A stretch of DNA of 64,000 nucleotides from positions 33,032,636-33,096,635 of the forward strand of contig NC_056002.1 in the NCBI RefSeq assembly GCF_018446385.1, written 5' to 3'. Both the position numbers and the translations under genes were made by a program. Under the pieces are notes generated by a model. That model worked only from the letters and a program-made list of their open reading frames with translations, did not search any database and was not told the DNA's origin. Shown here in pieces: positions 1 to 11,516 of this stretch (the stretch's first letter is position 1; every line of letters begins with the position of its first letter). Origin of the DNA: Zingiber officinale. Lineage: Eukaryota > Streptophyta > Magnoliopsida > Zingiberales > Zingiberaceae.

Positions 1-1085
1 GCGGCGAAGTAAATGAAACCAAGGTTTGAGTCTAGTTAGTCGGACCTGAGCCTCCTTCGACTAGACTTGGAGGGGAGGCTTGTAATACGGTGAATAAAGG
101 TGGGGTCCGATAAGGTCATACAGTCAGAAGTCAAGAGGACGTGGCAGTCAGAAGTCAAGGAGACGTGGTCGTTAGAGGTCAAGGGGACATGTCAGTCAAC
201 AGTTAGGGGAAAGAAGGAGTTAAATCATCTAATGTCATCAGTCACATAATTTCTGGTCGGATACTGGCAGATCAGGATCTCAGATCAGAGACATAAGATG
301 TAGCATGGCGTAAAGCATGACCTTCCTCGTCCGGTCTGGTTTCTTCAACCCGATCTGCATAAACAGGCCTGGTACTTTCAATAAAACAGCTCCCATCCGA
401 CCCCTCAGTACTCCAAGCGTGAAAGAGGGGGCCCTCGTCTCAGTTTGTCTCCCTCCTCAAGACTTGGGCCAAGCACCACATCCTAACGGCCATCCCGAGC
501 TACCCGTAGCTAAACTTGGGCGGGATAAAAGGCACTAGGCGACAACAATGTCAGGGAATCGTAACCGCCCGTCAGAAAATAACTGTCATCTGTCAGGGAA
601 TATTCTTATGGTCTGTTGTCATCTGCGAATGGAACCTTCTTTCATTCCATAAGAGGGTGTCACGCATCCTCCATCACCCGACAAGCCCTGACATATGACA
701 TTCTCTGACATCGATCAAGCTCCATAGGTATGCATGGTTATATAAAAAGGGAGGTCCTCTCCCTTGAGCAGGTACGCGCACATTCACACTTGTCTTCTAC
801 CATTCTTTTTCCTTCGTACATTGTTCTTCTGGGGAAAAAGTACCTGATTTGAGCGTCGGAGGGCTTGTGCCAGGGACTTTTTCCCTGATTTCCAGTCTCT
901 AACGTTCTGTGTACCTGTATGAGTGCGCGCAGAGCCTAAATACCACCGGCTTAGTCACCACCATCTGTCAGTTCCACATGGATGTCCATTTTCCTGGGCA
1001 CATACGCTAAGAGTGTCTAAGTCGCCTCTCCTCAACACCAGTGACATCTCACCCGGTCTCCATCTGATTTAGATTCTGGATAGGA
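1..1085 (+). mobile_element. Right part of a Ty3/gypsy-type LTR (fossil, cut by window edge)
   Basis: A TATA box lies at 741-747 (TATAAAAAGGGAGG), followed by a stretch with the phrase TTGAGCGTCGGAGGG near 850. The same layout recurs at 46500-46740 and 63450-63560, so these look like related LTRs on the + strand. The right end near 1085 is a guess from a short similarity to the end of the 46.7 kb copy. The left end is outside the window. No coding sequence is seen. The upstream part holds short repeats of the form CAGTCAGAAGTCAAG with GACGTGG. Confidence 0.5.
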
Positions 1086-1290
1086 TTAATTCTCATTGCA
1101 ACTTACACCTTTGGAATATCCCCACAATAGTATACTCACTTTGAGAATATCTTCGACCAAGAATATCCCGTAGCAGTTCACACCTTAGAAATATATCGAC
1201 TAGGAACATCTCGCAACAACACACACTTTGGAAACATTCCCGATTGAAAATATTTTTTTGTAGCGACTCACACCTTGAGAACATCCCTAT
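1086..1290. repeat. Degenerate tandem repeat, about 50-60 bp unit
   Basis: Phrases like CACACCTT(T)GGAAATAT and GACTAGGAACATC recur about five times with heavy divergence. After it, 1291-1554 holds a short doublet (GTCAATAGTCA-TGCCAACAAC twice near 1297-1350) and nothing gene-like. Confidence 0.4.
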
Positions 1291-1554
1291 TGAGTCAATA
1301 GTCAGTGCCAACAACTGTGGTCAATAGTCACTGCCAACAACCTTTGACAGGCTAATGAGCATGGGCAAGGTTTGCAGCAAGCAACTGGATGGTAGATGTA
1401 TGACATTAATGTTGTTGCCTCTACTACCTGGCACAACTCCGCCATGCAGGACGACCGTAGGCTAAGGTGACATCCTACATGGAAAGCAACACCTCTGAAA
1501 AACATGTTTAACATGATATGGTTTACATACTTAAGTTTCTAATAAATGTTCCAA

Positions 1555-1718
1555 TGTTATATTATTATTATTATTATTATTATTAGCTATTAAGGATAGA
1601 TTAGTCTTTTTCTTATTCTTGACCTAACTATATAAGCATCTTATTATGTAATTTTTCATTATTGATTGATGTACATAATAAAGCAAGCCATAGTTTTATC
1701 TCTTTTTTTATTTCTATA
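1555..1718 (+). repeat. 5' LTR of the small copia fossil
   Basis: Starts TGTTATATTATTATT with a (TTA)n stretch and ends just before the primer-binding site at 1719. Matches 4580-4760 over the segment CTATTAAGGATAGATTA through AATAAAGCAAGCC. Confidence 0.75.
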
Positions 1719-2099
1719 TGGTATTAGAGTAATTAGTTCCTCAATCATAGCATTCTATCAAAGTGGATTACAAACAACTTCTCTATAGGATATAGGCTCA
1801 AAAAATAACGAACAAATATAACAAACGAAGAAAAAGAACTAGAATAACAAGAGTAAGTAAAATCTTGTAGTTCAATAGAATTACGAACGTGAGTGGACAA
1901 AAGAAGGATCATCCGTAATTTTAAGAGATGATTGGGTAGTGACAGAAGGAGGAGCACTTAAAGTAGGTGTCTCAGAATATAATAAATATCATTAAGAGAT
2001 AAACAAGTAGTAATTATTGAACCAACACCTATTAATGATATAGGAGAATCATCAACGATCACAATAGATATAGATGAAATGGGAGAAAAATAAATAAAA

Positions 2100-3435
2100 G
2101 ATTATAAATTATGTGACATATGATGGGAGACACCAGAGTTCAAAACCCACAAGGATGAAGATATATCTGAAATACTAGACGATGACAAACCTATATGAGA
2201 GGAAACTATCATGGCAAAGGACTATGAAGCAAAGAACTGTTGAAACTGTTCAAGTATATACAAATCTAAAGAGGGGCAACCACTGCATTACTAGATTGAG
2301 GTAATAGATATGACAACTATTGTAGTTGATTGCCAGGTTTCATTGAAGCATTCTGATATAGCAATAGTGGCTATTGAGGTCGTTGTTGCTGATACTATTG
2401 GTACGATGGTCATTTCTACTGCTGGGGTGGTTTACCTTTGTTCAGTAATACTGGACAATAAGACTTCCATTGTCCATTATCTTTGCAATAAGCATACTCA
2501 TAACTAGAAACCTTCGAAGTTGACCTATTTAGATTATGAGGCTGAGGTTATTGTGGTGGTGCAAAAATAGAAGGCATAGATAGTGTAATAGTCCCCTTAT
2601 CAACATGAGACATAAGGTGAATCTCCTCAACTAACAATTCATGTACCACTGAATTAATGGAAAGGAGAGGATTACGATGCAAAATTGTCCCATGTAATAC
2701 TTCAAAATCATCATGAAGATTCATCAAAAATTGGATCAGACGTTGTTCTTCTCTACAAGTTACATAAGCTAGGAATGCTTGTAATTCTGAAGATTCTGTG
2801 AGTGTCAACTAGTCTCATAGTTCTGACATGGCAGAATAAAAATCTTGGACACCCATATCTTTTTGCCAAAGTATGTGGATATTTGCTTCCAATTGATATT
2901 ATTTAGCAAAGTTAAACTGCATCTATAATCTTACTAGATGATCTTAAACCTCTTTGATAATCTCATACATGGGCAATTGACTACCAATAGAGTGTGTAAT
3001 AAAATTATTGATTCACGTAATAATCTCCGCATTATCAGTCTCCCAAACATCCAACAACTTTGCATAATTAGTAGCTTCATTGTCTGTAGGTTTAAATCGC
3101 ACACTTGAAACATATCCCCATATAGATTTTCCTCAAATGAAGTATTTCATAACATATTCCTAATATAAATAATTCTTCCATCAAATTGTATACTAATTGA
3201 TTTAAGTGAATCATCTGTATGACCAGTTATGGTGACAGAACGAATAGTGCTCACGAATAACCAAACAGTAAACAAAGTCAAGTTGATGTGAAAATAAAAG
3301 AAACCCAAACAAAAGGCTCAAAACAAAAAATTGTACGGATGCAACAAGTTTGATCCATGAAAGTTGTTGATGTCTTTAACAGCTATTCAATCAAACTATC
3401 AAAACCATGAAGATGAAGGCTCTAATATCATGTAA
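2100..3435 (-). mobile_element. Gag to protease segment of copia fossil, opposite to its LTRs
   Basis: On the - strand the order is a primer-binding-site-like sequence (TGATATTAGAGCC near 3420), a gag region (best at 2548-2808, with residues like those of the UBN2/copia gag family, e.g. LIQFLMNLHDDF), then a protease-active-site-like phrase (LNSGVSHHM) near 2120-2160. These belong to a Ty1/copia element read right to left, while the flanking LTRs and RNase H read left to right. It is a fossil with several breaks. Confidence 0.65.
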
Positions 3436-3439
3436 CTAC

Positions 3440-3975
3440 ATCAACTATAGTTTATTGGGATGTTGGTCTTCATATTATCAGATATCTTCGGGGCACTCAA
3501 TTTCAAAGTCTTTTATTTCCTTCTACTTTATCTCTAGAGATACGTGCATACTTTGATACTGATTGGGTTGGTGATCTTATGGATTGCAAATCTACCACTG
3601 ACTTTTATATTTTTCTTGATGATTTCCTCATTTCTTGGAAGAATAAAAAATAAGATATTATTTCTAGATCTTCCATAGAAGTCTAGTATTGTGTTTTGGC
3701 CTCAACTACTTATGAGATACTTTGATTACATTGGTTGCTTGCGGATCGAGTATCTCTTTTGATCAACCTACTCTGTTATATTATGATAATCAGAGTATTA
3801 TTCAAATTACACACGATTTAGTCTTTCATGGGCGGACAAAACATATTAAAATTGATTGTCACATTACTCATCATCATCTTTAGCTTGGCTCCATCACATT
3901 GTCATTCGTTCCTTCTAATCTATAGATTGTTGATATGTTTACCAAGACCCATTCTATTTCACATTTTAATTTCTT
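3440..3975 (+). mobile_element. Copia RNase H remnant
   Basis: Translated + strand pieces give the copia RNase H signature in order: LRYLRGT, AYFDTDWVGD, SWKNKK, a WLHWLLAD stretch, and the HITRHH/FTK-type end region in degraded form. This is the 3' end of pol, next to the right LTR. It is a fossil with several breaks. Confidence 0.7.
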
Positions 3976-4024
3976 ATCTAACAAACTTTCAATTCTTCTA
4001 GTTATAGCATTAGAGTCATCAATT

Positions 4025-4550
4025 TGGGTGGAGCCCGTCGAATTGGCCCACTCTGCCTAATAATTTAAGTGGGTTGGATTAGAATTTTATTAACCCAAGC
4101 CTATCGCAGGCTGACCCGCCTAGGTCTGCGACCCATGCGGGTTAGCTCGCCATGGGCTTGGATTGACCCGCAGATTGAGAAACACATGTAAGTCAAGTTT
4201 TATATTAATTTATTATCTTTCTTTGTTATAATTTTGAAATAAAAATAATATTTTTCATCAAATATGAGTACTTGTTTGTGTCCATTTACATTTAAAATAC
4301 ATGTTTCTAGATATATTTGACTAATGAAATTTTTTGAAGTAAAATGTTGAAGATATGAAACTTTTTAAAATTTTTTTAAATTTTTGATGGGCCCATGGGT
4401 TGGCCCACCTAACCCGCAACCCGCCTTGATTGGGTTGGGTTGGGGATTTTCCAACCAGCCAAGATGACAGATCGGCCCACTCTGTCCCGCCAAATGGCTG
4501 GCTCGTCACTAATTGATCTGCCCTGCCATGGGTTAGTCCGCCTGATAGCT
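4025..4550. mobile_element. Non-autonomous hAT-like DNA element
   Basis: The ends are rich in inverted GGCCCA, GACCCGC and CCATGGGC motifs (4030-4175 and 4385-4545) around an AT-rich core, a layout typical of plant hAT-type non-autonomous elements. TTGGCCCACTCTGCC at the left pairs loosely with the complement of GGCCCACTCTGTCCC at the right. A short CATCA occurs on both sides (about 4020 and 4560) and may be a target duplication. It lies inside the 3' end of the copia fossil. Exact ends are uncertain and no transposase is present. Confidence 0.4.
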
Positions 4551-4579
4551 CTATGTAACATCATGAGTTTAAGAGAGGA

Positions 4580-4760
4580 TGTTAGATTATACTACTATTA
4601 TTATTATTTGGTTTTTCTATTTATTATCTATTAAGGATAGATTAATTTTTTTCTTATTCTTGACCTAACTATATAAACATCTTATTGTGTAACTTTTCAT
4701 TATCGGTTGATGTATATAATAAAGCAAGCCCTAGTTTTCTCTCTTTTGATTTCTATATCA
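4580..4760 (+). repeat. 3' LTR of the small copia fossil
   Basis: Starts TGTTAGATTATAC directly after a purine tract and ends in CA at 4760. Direct copy of 1555-1718. Confidence 0.75.
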
Positions 4761-5199
4761 GATAGTGATATGAGAATATTATAAGTACCTCTTGTTGGTT
4801 TTGATGTGATCAACCAAGTCAAGTTAGACTCTACATATTTAATGTCTTGCATTTGAGTGAAACATCCCTAGTCTTCTTTTTTATTTTTCCTGTATTTTCA
4901 ATATCAATTCATATATAACTATGGACGTCACGAATCATAATTACACTTACAATCATAACATACTTTTGATTTAACTAAGGTACTCCATTAATTCATAACA
5001 TACAGCAACAACTAAACTAAAGGATGTTCGGGTTGTACTGTCGCTGCCCCGAGTTTGTTAAAATCTATGAGTCGAGAAACTTAGCACATTCAAATCATAC
5101 TATGTATTAATTATTTCCTATATCCATGTATCTTAACGAGAACTGTACCTATCCAACTCTGTAAGATATTTTTCCTAGCATACGCTTACTAAAGCATGA

Positions 5200-5895
5200 A
5201 TGTAAACATACAGCGTGCAAGGACATCCTCATGAACATAATGGCATAGACATGAGCATGAACATACATGAACATAAGCACAAACTTATATGGATATAATG
5301 TGAACATGAGCATAACATGAACCTAACCATATATATGGCATAGCATGAATATAAACGTAGCATATCATGAACCTAAATATATACATAGTACGACATGAAC
5401 ATGAACATAACATATCGTGAACCTAACATATTCATAGCATAACATGAACTCGAACATAACATATCATGGACCTAACATATTCACAGCATAACATGAACTT
5501 GAACATAGCATATCATGAACTTAAACATATACATAGCATAACATGAACATAAACATAGCATATCATGAACCTAACATATTCATAGCGTAACATGAACTTA
5601 AACATAGCATATCATGAACCTAAACATATACATAACATAACATAAACATAAACATAGCATATCATGAACCTAACATATACATAGCATAACATGAACATAA
5701 AGATAGCATATCATGAGCCTAAACATATACATAACATAACATGAATATAAACGTAGCATATTATGAACCTAACATATTCATAGCATAACATGAACTTGAA
5801 CATAGCATATCATGAACATAAATATATACATAGCATATCATGAACCCAACATATTCATAGCATAACATGAAGCTGAACATAAGCCTATCATAACA
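5200..5895 (+). repeat. Tandem array, about 50 bp unit, about 12 copies
   Basis: The repeating phrase is CATAGCATATCATGAACCTA followed by AACATAT-CATAGCATAACATGAAC. Copies differ by point changes and small length changes. AT-rich and without coding potential. Confidence 0.85.
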
Positions 5896-6194
5896 TGGAT
5901 ATGTATATAGCATGAGCTAGCATGAACTTAATTGTAGCTTAACATGATCATCGGCATGGGTTCCCTGATCATACTACCGTCTCATTCTTGATTACCAAGT
6001 TACGTATTTATATGGTTATCACAACCATGTTTCTAAAAAGGATCATATATCGTAAAATCTTTTTAAGGTAAGGTTGGATCATTGACAGTGACTAGCTATC
6101 ATCATATGGTTGATTAATCAATTTCAGTTGTAAAACCATGGTATCTAACAGCGCGACATCAACAACTCTTATCACTGGGCCATGGTCTAACATG

Positions 6195-6515
6195 GAAAAT
6201 CGATATTGGGCTCCCTTTGGGGCCTTGTCCCGTAAATAGGATCTCTCTGGGGTATTTTTTTCCTCACGGCATTCCCATCAAATCATTATTATTTTGTCAC
6301 AGTCAGCGTACCCGATATTGGGTTCCTTTTGGGGTATTTTTCCCATAAAGGGCTCCTCTGGGGCCTTTCCCTTATGGTATTCTCATTAAATCTTTATCAT
6401 TATCGTTATCACTTTGTTACAATCAATCCACCCAATATTGGGCTCCCTCTGGGGCCTTTTCCCATAAACGGGCTCCCATTGGGTCATTTTCCCTCACGAT
6501 ATTCTCATTAAGAAA
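6195..6515 (+). repeat. Three tandem copies of about 115-125 bp
   Basis: Each copy contains GATATTGGGCTCC-TTTGGGGCC, then CCCATAAA-GGGCTCC-TGGGG, then a CTCATTAAATC-TTATCAT tail. Copies begin near 6200, 6310 and 6430. Short ORFs here are by-products of the repeat. Confidence 0.8.
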
Positions 6516-8737
6516 TTTTCATTATCAAAAGCATGATTAGGGTTATAGCTTATCAAACCCAAGAAATGGATAAGAGCATAAATGTTAAATCCTCAAATCC
6601 GTAGCTACCATGTATTATAAAGTTGTCATAAAACCTAAAATCTTAAACTGTCATGTGTGATACAGTGGTAAAAAACATGATTAATATCATAGCATGCTAA
6701 CCCTAGTATCCGAATCTAGCATGTACCACAAGGTTATCAACATCCATGATTTAATTCATAGAATCCAAACCTTAAATCTGAAACTATCATGTAGTATAAA
6801 GTTATCAATTGTATGATTAAGGTCCAAAAACTCTAATATATACCTACAAGGTTATCAAACATAATTATCTTCAAAACATGTTAAATCCTAAGGATCTGAA
6901 AACTTAACATGTAGTCTATAAATGTTATCTTGATAAGATGTAGGAAAAAACATAAACACATACCTAAACCTAGAATTCCGTAATTTACCTCTATCATACT
7001 AAGGTATCATAATTAGATATTAGAAGAATATAAACATACACTTAGCATAAGCATGCAAATTCATAATATAAGCTTAAGCATAGATTTAAACATAATCCTG
7101 TGCATAAACATAGTGTGAGCATACATAAACATAAGCATGGAAATCAACTAGAGCATCAAGAAACGGTTACTCGTATCCAAAACTAACATATAATCTATAA
7201 GCATCATCATGATAAGATATAAGAGGAAACATAAACATCCACCTAAACTTAGATCATATTAAGGTATCATAATAATAATAAAAAAGGTTATCATGACAAG
7301 AAGTAGGAAGAAACCTAAACATAACCTAAATATAAGCATGGAATTTCATGGCATAAGCTTAAGCATAGATTTAAACATGAACTTGTGCATAAGCATAGCC
7401 CTAAGCTTAAAAAAAAGTCTGAAATTCACACATACGTCTTTTATGGTTAACATGATGTGAAGTGAGAAGAACATAACCATAAACCTAAACCTAATTCGAA
7501 ATTAACATGTAACCTATAAAATTATCATGGTGAGAGGTAAGGAGAACATAAACATAACCCTAAGCTTAAAATCCGAAGATCCCCTAGAAGTCCAAACCAA
7601 AATTTTCACTTAAAATCCAAAGCTATCAACCATGTGAAGAATTTCATGACATAAAACTATCAAAATCGAAACTAACAAACTCACAAAGTTCTCCAAACAT
7701 GAGTATTTTATGGCCTCCTAAAACTATCAAAACCAAAATACGAGAGAACTAAACATGCATGGATTTAAGGAACCAATAAAAAACATAACATGGGAAGAAC
7801 ATGCCTTCAATCTTTAGCTACTAACTCCCTTCTTCATCTTCCCTTGGAGCTCTAGAACCTGTGGAAGAGCAATGAGGGGGGAGAGCTTCTTAGGGCCGGC
7901 CGAATCCTCCAAAACCAAGGTGGAGCTTTTGAAGGTAAAGGTTTTTTTAAGAAAAAGGAAACTTAGGACTTTTTCTCTAATAGGCATATAAAATTTTTTA
8001 TACTAAGTCATCAATTAGATTATATATATAAAGAAGCCAGAGTAGAAGACTGCTCGAGGAGAAAGCCCGAGTTGGGTTTGGGTAAGTTCAACTCTGGAAG
8101 GCCGGAGCATCACCCAAGCAATCGAAGAAGAAGTCAACGATTGGAGAAGGCGCCAAACCACATGGCTGATTGGTCCGGGCGTCTGGACCATCAAGTCCGA
8201 GCGCCTAGACCACCAGGGTGCCGAATAGATGCCTCGTCGCAATGGATCACTATTCAGGTCCATGTCAGCAATGGTTCAAGCGCCAGACATGAAAAACTTC
8301 TATCTTCCAGCCGTTGTGTGAAGATAGAGTTTGCTTCACTGGAGGCGCCGGGATCACCATCCAAGCGCCCGGAGTCCACCACGTCAGCGACCGATAAACT
8401 TAACCAGAGAACTATAAATAGAGCCCTGATTCACTTAGTTTACAAACAACACTTACAGTACTCGAATTTTCTATTTTGTCTAAACTATCAACATCTTGTA
8501 TAAGGTTTCTCCACCTCCAACTTGTGTTACAGGAGTCTAGTAAACGCGCTTCATTTGCTTTAGATTAGCTACCTCCCCGGTTACAAACCAAGTAACCTTG
8601 GTAGTCTCGTACTCTATTTTAAGTATTTCTTTTCTTTATTAAAAGTGTTTGTCTAATCTAAAGTCAAAAGTTGTTAGAAAGGGTACTTTTGTGATTTCAA
8701 ATAATTCACTCCGTCTTGTCAGTCACACCGGGACCAA

Positions 8738-9932
8738 TAAATATGATATAAATGCATATTGATAGAGAAAGAGAAACAAAAAAAATGTTAATTAGTAATG
8801 ATAAAATAAAATAAAATTCATTCATATATGTATGAGATTATAATAAGAGATCAAGTCCAATAAGATATAACAATTCATATAGTCGATAATACTTAGTGAA
8901 ATAAAGACATTGCTATTATTATTTGATCCGGTCTGATCAGGGAATGGGATAACTCCTCGATGTATCCACGATAGAATTCTTTAGGTAGGTCGGATGTGCA
9001 TCATCTGATGCTCAGGTCATATTTAGGAGAAAAGTTTGGAAAAGAAAGTCTATAGAAGCGAAAGTAGTAAAACACTATCTCCCGGCGTATCTCTTAACGC
9101 TATTATCATTTTTTAGTTGGTACTAAATACTATTACCTTATATAGAGGGTGGAAAAGTGACATTCATCTTTAAGTGATGAACTTCTTCCCTCTCTCCCAA
9201 AAGGCATCATTTTCTATAACCAACACTTGCTATAACTAAACATTTGATTAGATGTGACCTTGGGTCGGGTGCGAACCCAACTTGATTCAGACTGGACCCG
9301 TAACCGAGTCAACAGGCAGATTACCCATCGATCTGGTTCAACGGGCCCAAATCGTAACTGACTTGTCTCTTCGAGCTGGGTCCGAACTGAATCCGACTCG
9401 AACTGGACCCATAATCAAGTCAATAAGTCGATTACCCATTAACCTGGTTCAATAGGCTCAAATCGTAACCAACTCATCTCATGACAGATCGATTACGTGT
9501 TGAACCTTCAATAAATCGGTGAACCAACAGTTGAATTGCCAATTCATTAAAAAAAAACTAATTTTTAAAGATTTTTAACTATATTTTTTATTTAATAATA
9601 TTTTAGTAATATTAAAGGTCAAGTTCAATATTAATTAAACTATTTTACCCATCTTTTAAAACTAAAATTTTAATTTATTTACTTTGAGGATTGATCAGCT
9701 ACCTCAGCTGTCATCCTAGAATCGATTTTATGAATATAAAGGGAGATAAATTTATATATATAATTGGAAGACACATAATAGGGTAAATTTTATGTCATGA
9801 GTTCCTATGAGATTTGACCTCTAGCTGTTTCATCAAAAATATCATGCGCCCACTGACTGATTTAAATTTAATCAAATTTGGTTCAGTAATAACTTATCAA
9901 ATTTAAACCATTTATGATTTGGACCAACATAT
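8738..9932. other. Intergenic, no gene seen; holds a direct duplication
   Basis: 8738-9240 is AT-rich with nothing recognised. At about 9262-9370 and 9378-9480 lie two diverged direct copies, each about 110 bp, with phrases like GAACTGGACCCATAATC and GGTTCAACGGGCCCAAATCGTAAC. Such GAACC/GACCCG-rich pieces resemble subterminal regions of hAT-type elements. 9540-9932 is AT-rich filler. Confidence 0.5.
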
Positions 9933-10851
9933 TGTAGGTGCAACGGAGGCCGGCAAGAGGGGGGTGAATTGATCCTGAAAAATTAAAACTATACCCTCCT
10001 CGGAATTCAACTCAAAAATAAAAGCAGTAGTAAAATAATAGCAACTAAATTAAGAAAACAGAAAATAAATCAGAAACAGAATTTAACCTGGTTACAACCA
10101 GGAGGGTTGTTAATCCAGGGCGATGAAAGACGCACTAACAAAAATCTCCTTCTCTAAAGGCGGAGAAGCCTTTTACACTTTGGAAGCTCACTAGTTGTTT
10201 AGGAATTGATTATAGTATTGATTGCTTGAGTTGTTGTGAATTCCTAGCTCCATGGGCCTTTAAATAGCCTCTGAAAATCTGATCTCGAGGGTCCAAGGCG
10301 CCTCCAATGGGTGAGCGGATAAAACTTTATCCGCAGCTCGAAACGGTCATTTTGACCAGGCTTAAGGCGCCTTAAACCTTGTTGAAGGCGCCTCCAAGGT
10401 GGAGGCACCTTCAACAAGCTTTAAGGCGCCTCCAAGTTGGAGGCGCCTCCATTACTTGTTGAGGGCGCCTTGAGCTCGGTTTCCAGCCTGATTCTTCCTT
10501 TGTTTTGACTTCCGACGCTCCGATCTTTTGGGTGATTGCGGCCAACCGGAATAGGGCTCACCCAAACCCAATTCCCGGCCTTCTCATCGAGCAGCCTTCC
10601 TCCCCGGCTTAACGTCCCTCGAACGTCGTGCACGTTCTTCTCGCCCACCGGTGTACTGTTCCGCAGCTCTCTCGTCCTTCAGACACACCGAGCCCGTCGG
10701 CTCCCTTCCCGTGTCGTCCTTCTCGCTAGCTGTGTCTTCCGCTCGACTTCCTGCGCTCCTAAGTTCCTGCACACTTAGACACAGGGATCAAACAAAAAGC
10801 AAGACCTAACCAACTTGGTTGATCACATCAAAACTACCACGGGGTCTAACA
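9933..10851 (-). repeat. 3' LTR of the gag-only SIRE derivative
   Basis: 919 bp, bounded by TGTAGG on the left and TAACA on the right of the + strand. It carries a TATA-like TTTAAATAG (near 10260) and a cluster of GGCGCC palindromes (10290-10470). Confidence 0.9.
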
Positions 10852-11516
10852 ATCTCCCCCTTTTTTATGTGCATCAACCCAAGTTCAAGTTAGGGTTAAA
10901 ACAGACACAAAAAGTAATTTTAAAGAAAAATTTCTAAACTAGCATATTAAGCATAAGTTTTGCAATAAGAAAAATTGCAACTCAGTGTAGAAAAAAAAAT
11001 TCTAACTCCCCCTGAACTTGTACTAATCTCTCCCCCTTTGATCATAGCAAAAACGGGGTAAGATTATAACAACAAAAAAAATTCTAAGTTAACTGTATTT
11101 TTAGAATTTTCTAAAAATAATTTCTAAGTCAAGAATTAATTTTTTAAAAGAACGTTTGAAAAAAAAACTTTCAAAGCATTATTTAATTCTAGTTTAATAT
11201 TTTTTTCAGAAAGTTAATTAAATATTTTATTTCAATATTTCAGCTTCCAAGTCGTGGCGAGGCACTAGGCTTTCTTGGTTATTGGAGCAACAACCACTTC
11301 CTTAGACAAAGCTTTATAAAGAAATTTAATATTTAATTTTGCTTCTGAGAGCTTTAATTAAATAAATTAATTTAGTACAGATTTCGGAACCCAATAGAGG
11401 TTCCTTCCTACTGGATTAATCAGATACTTAGGGGGTATATAATTCTTGGGCACTCTTCTAAGTTGACCTTGATGGTTTCTAATGTACCAATTTAATTTTC
11501 CATAAATTCTAATTTT

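Larger units (their letters stand above)
1555..4760 (+). mobile_element. Small Ty1/copia fossil, internally rearranged
   Basis: Two direct LTRs (1555-1718 and 4580-4760) start TGTTA and share about 150 bp of near-identical sequence. A methionine-tRNA-like primer-binding site (TGGTATTAGAG) follows the left LTR at 1719. A purine tract (AAGAGAGGA) precedes the right LTR at 4571-4579. An RNase H remnant lies on the + strand, but the gag/protease part is on the - strand. The element is heavily broken (many breaks) and old. No matching target-site duplication is visible. A hAT-like piece sits inside it near its right end. Confidence 0.75.
4855..8030 (+). mobile_element. Long LTR-like block, possibly Ty3/gypsy chromovirus (Del/Tekay type)
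   Basis: A non-coding block about 3.2 kb long with two tandem arrays, many short CATAAACATA/CATGAAC phrases, and a downstream part with GGAGCTCTAGAACCTGTGG near 7845 that resembles U5-side sequence of Del/Tekay LTRs. No ORF of note is present. The assignment rests on general layout only; a chain of unrelated repeats is also possible. Confidence 0.3.
4794..8737 (+). mobile_element. SIRE-type copia LTR split by another LTR-like block
   Basis: The start at 4794 (TGTTGGTTTTGATGTGATCA) matches the + sense form of the LTR ends seen in the 9.9-15.8 kb element. Sequence typical of the same LTR class resumes near 8030 (AGAAGACTGCTCGAGG), has a TATA box (CTATAAATAGAGCC, about 8410), and ends near 8737 (GGGACCA). 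The 3.2 kb between is an unrelated block. GC-rich phrases such as GGAGGCGCCGGG and AAGCGCCCGG lie at 8130-8390. No internal coding part follows, so this looks like a solo LTR with a nested insertion. Boundaries are approximate. Confidence 0.45.

Noticed and set aside
5200-5895. Possible CRISPR-like array
   Set aside because: Units are continuous and diverged with no constant spacer pattern, in a plant genome; it is an ordinary tandem repeat.
8072-8503. 143 aa ORF on the + strand
   Set aside because: It lies wholly in an LTR with TATA box and GGCGCC-type repeats; the composition is that of LTR sequence and no domain is seen.
10421-10778. Overlapping ORFs in the LTRs at 10.4-10.8 kb and 15.3-15.7 kb
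   Set aside because: They recur in both LTR copies and run through GC-rich LTR sequence without any protein signal.
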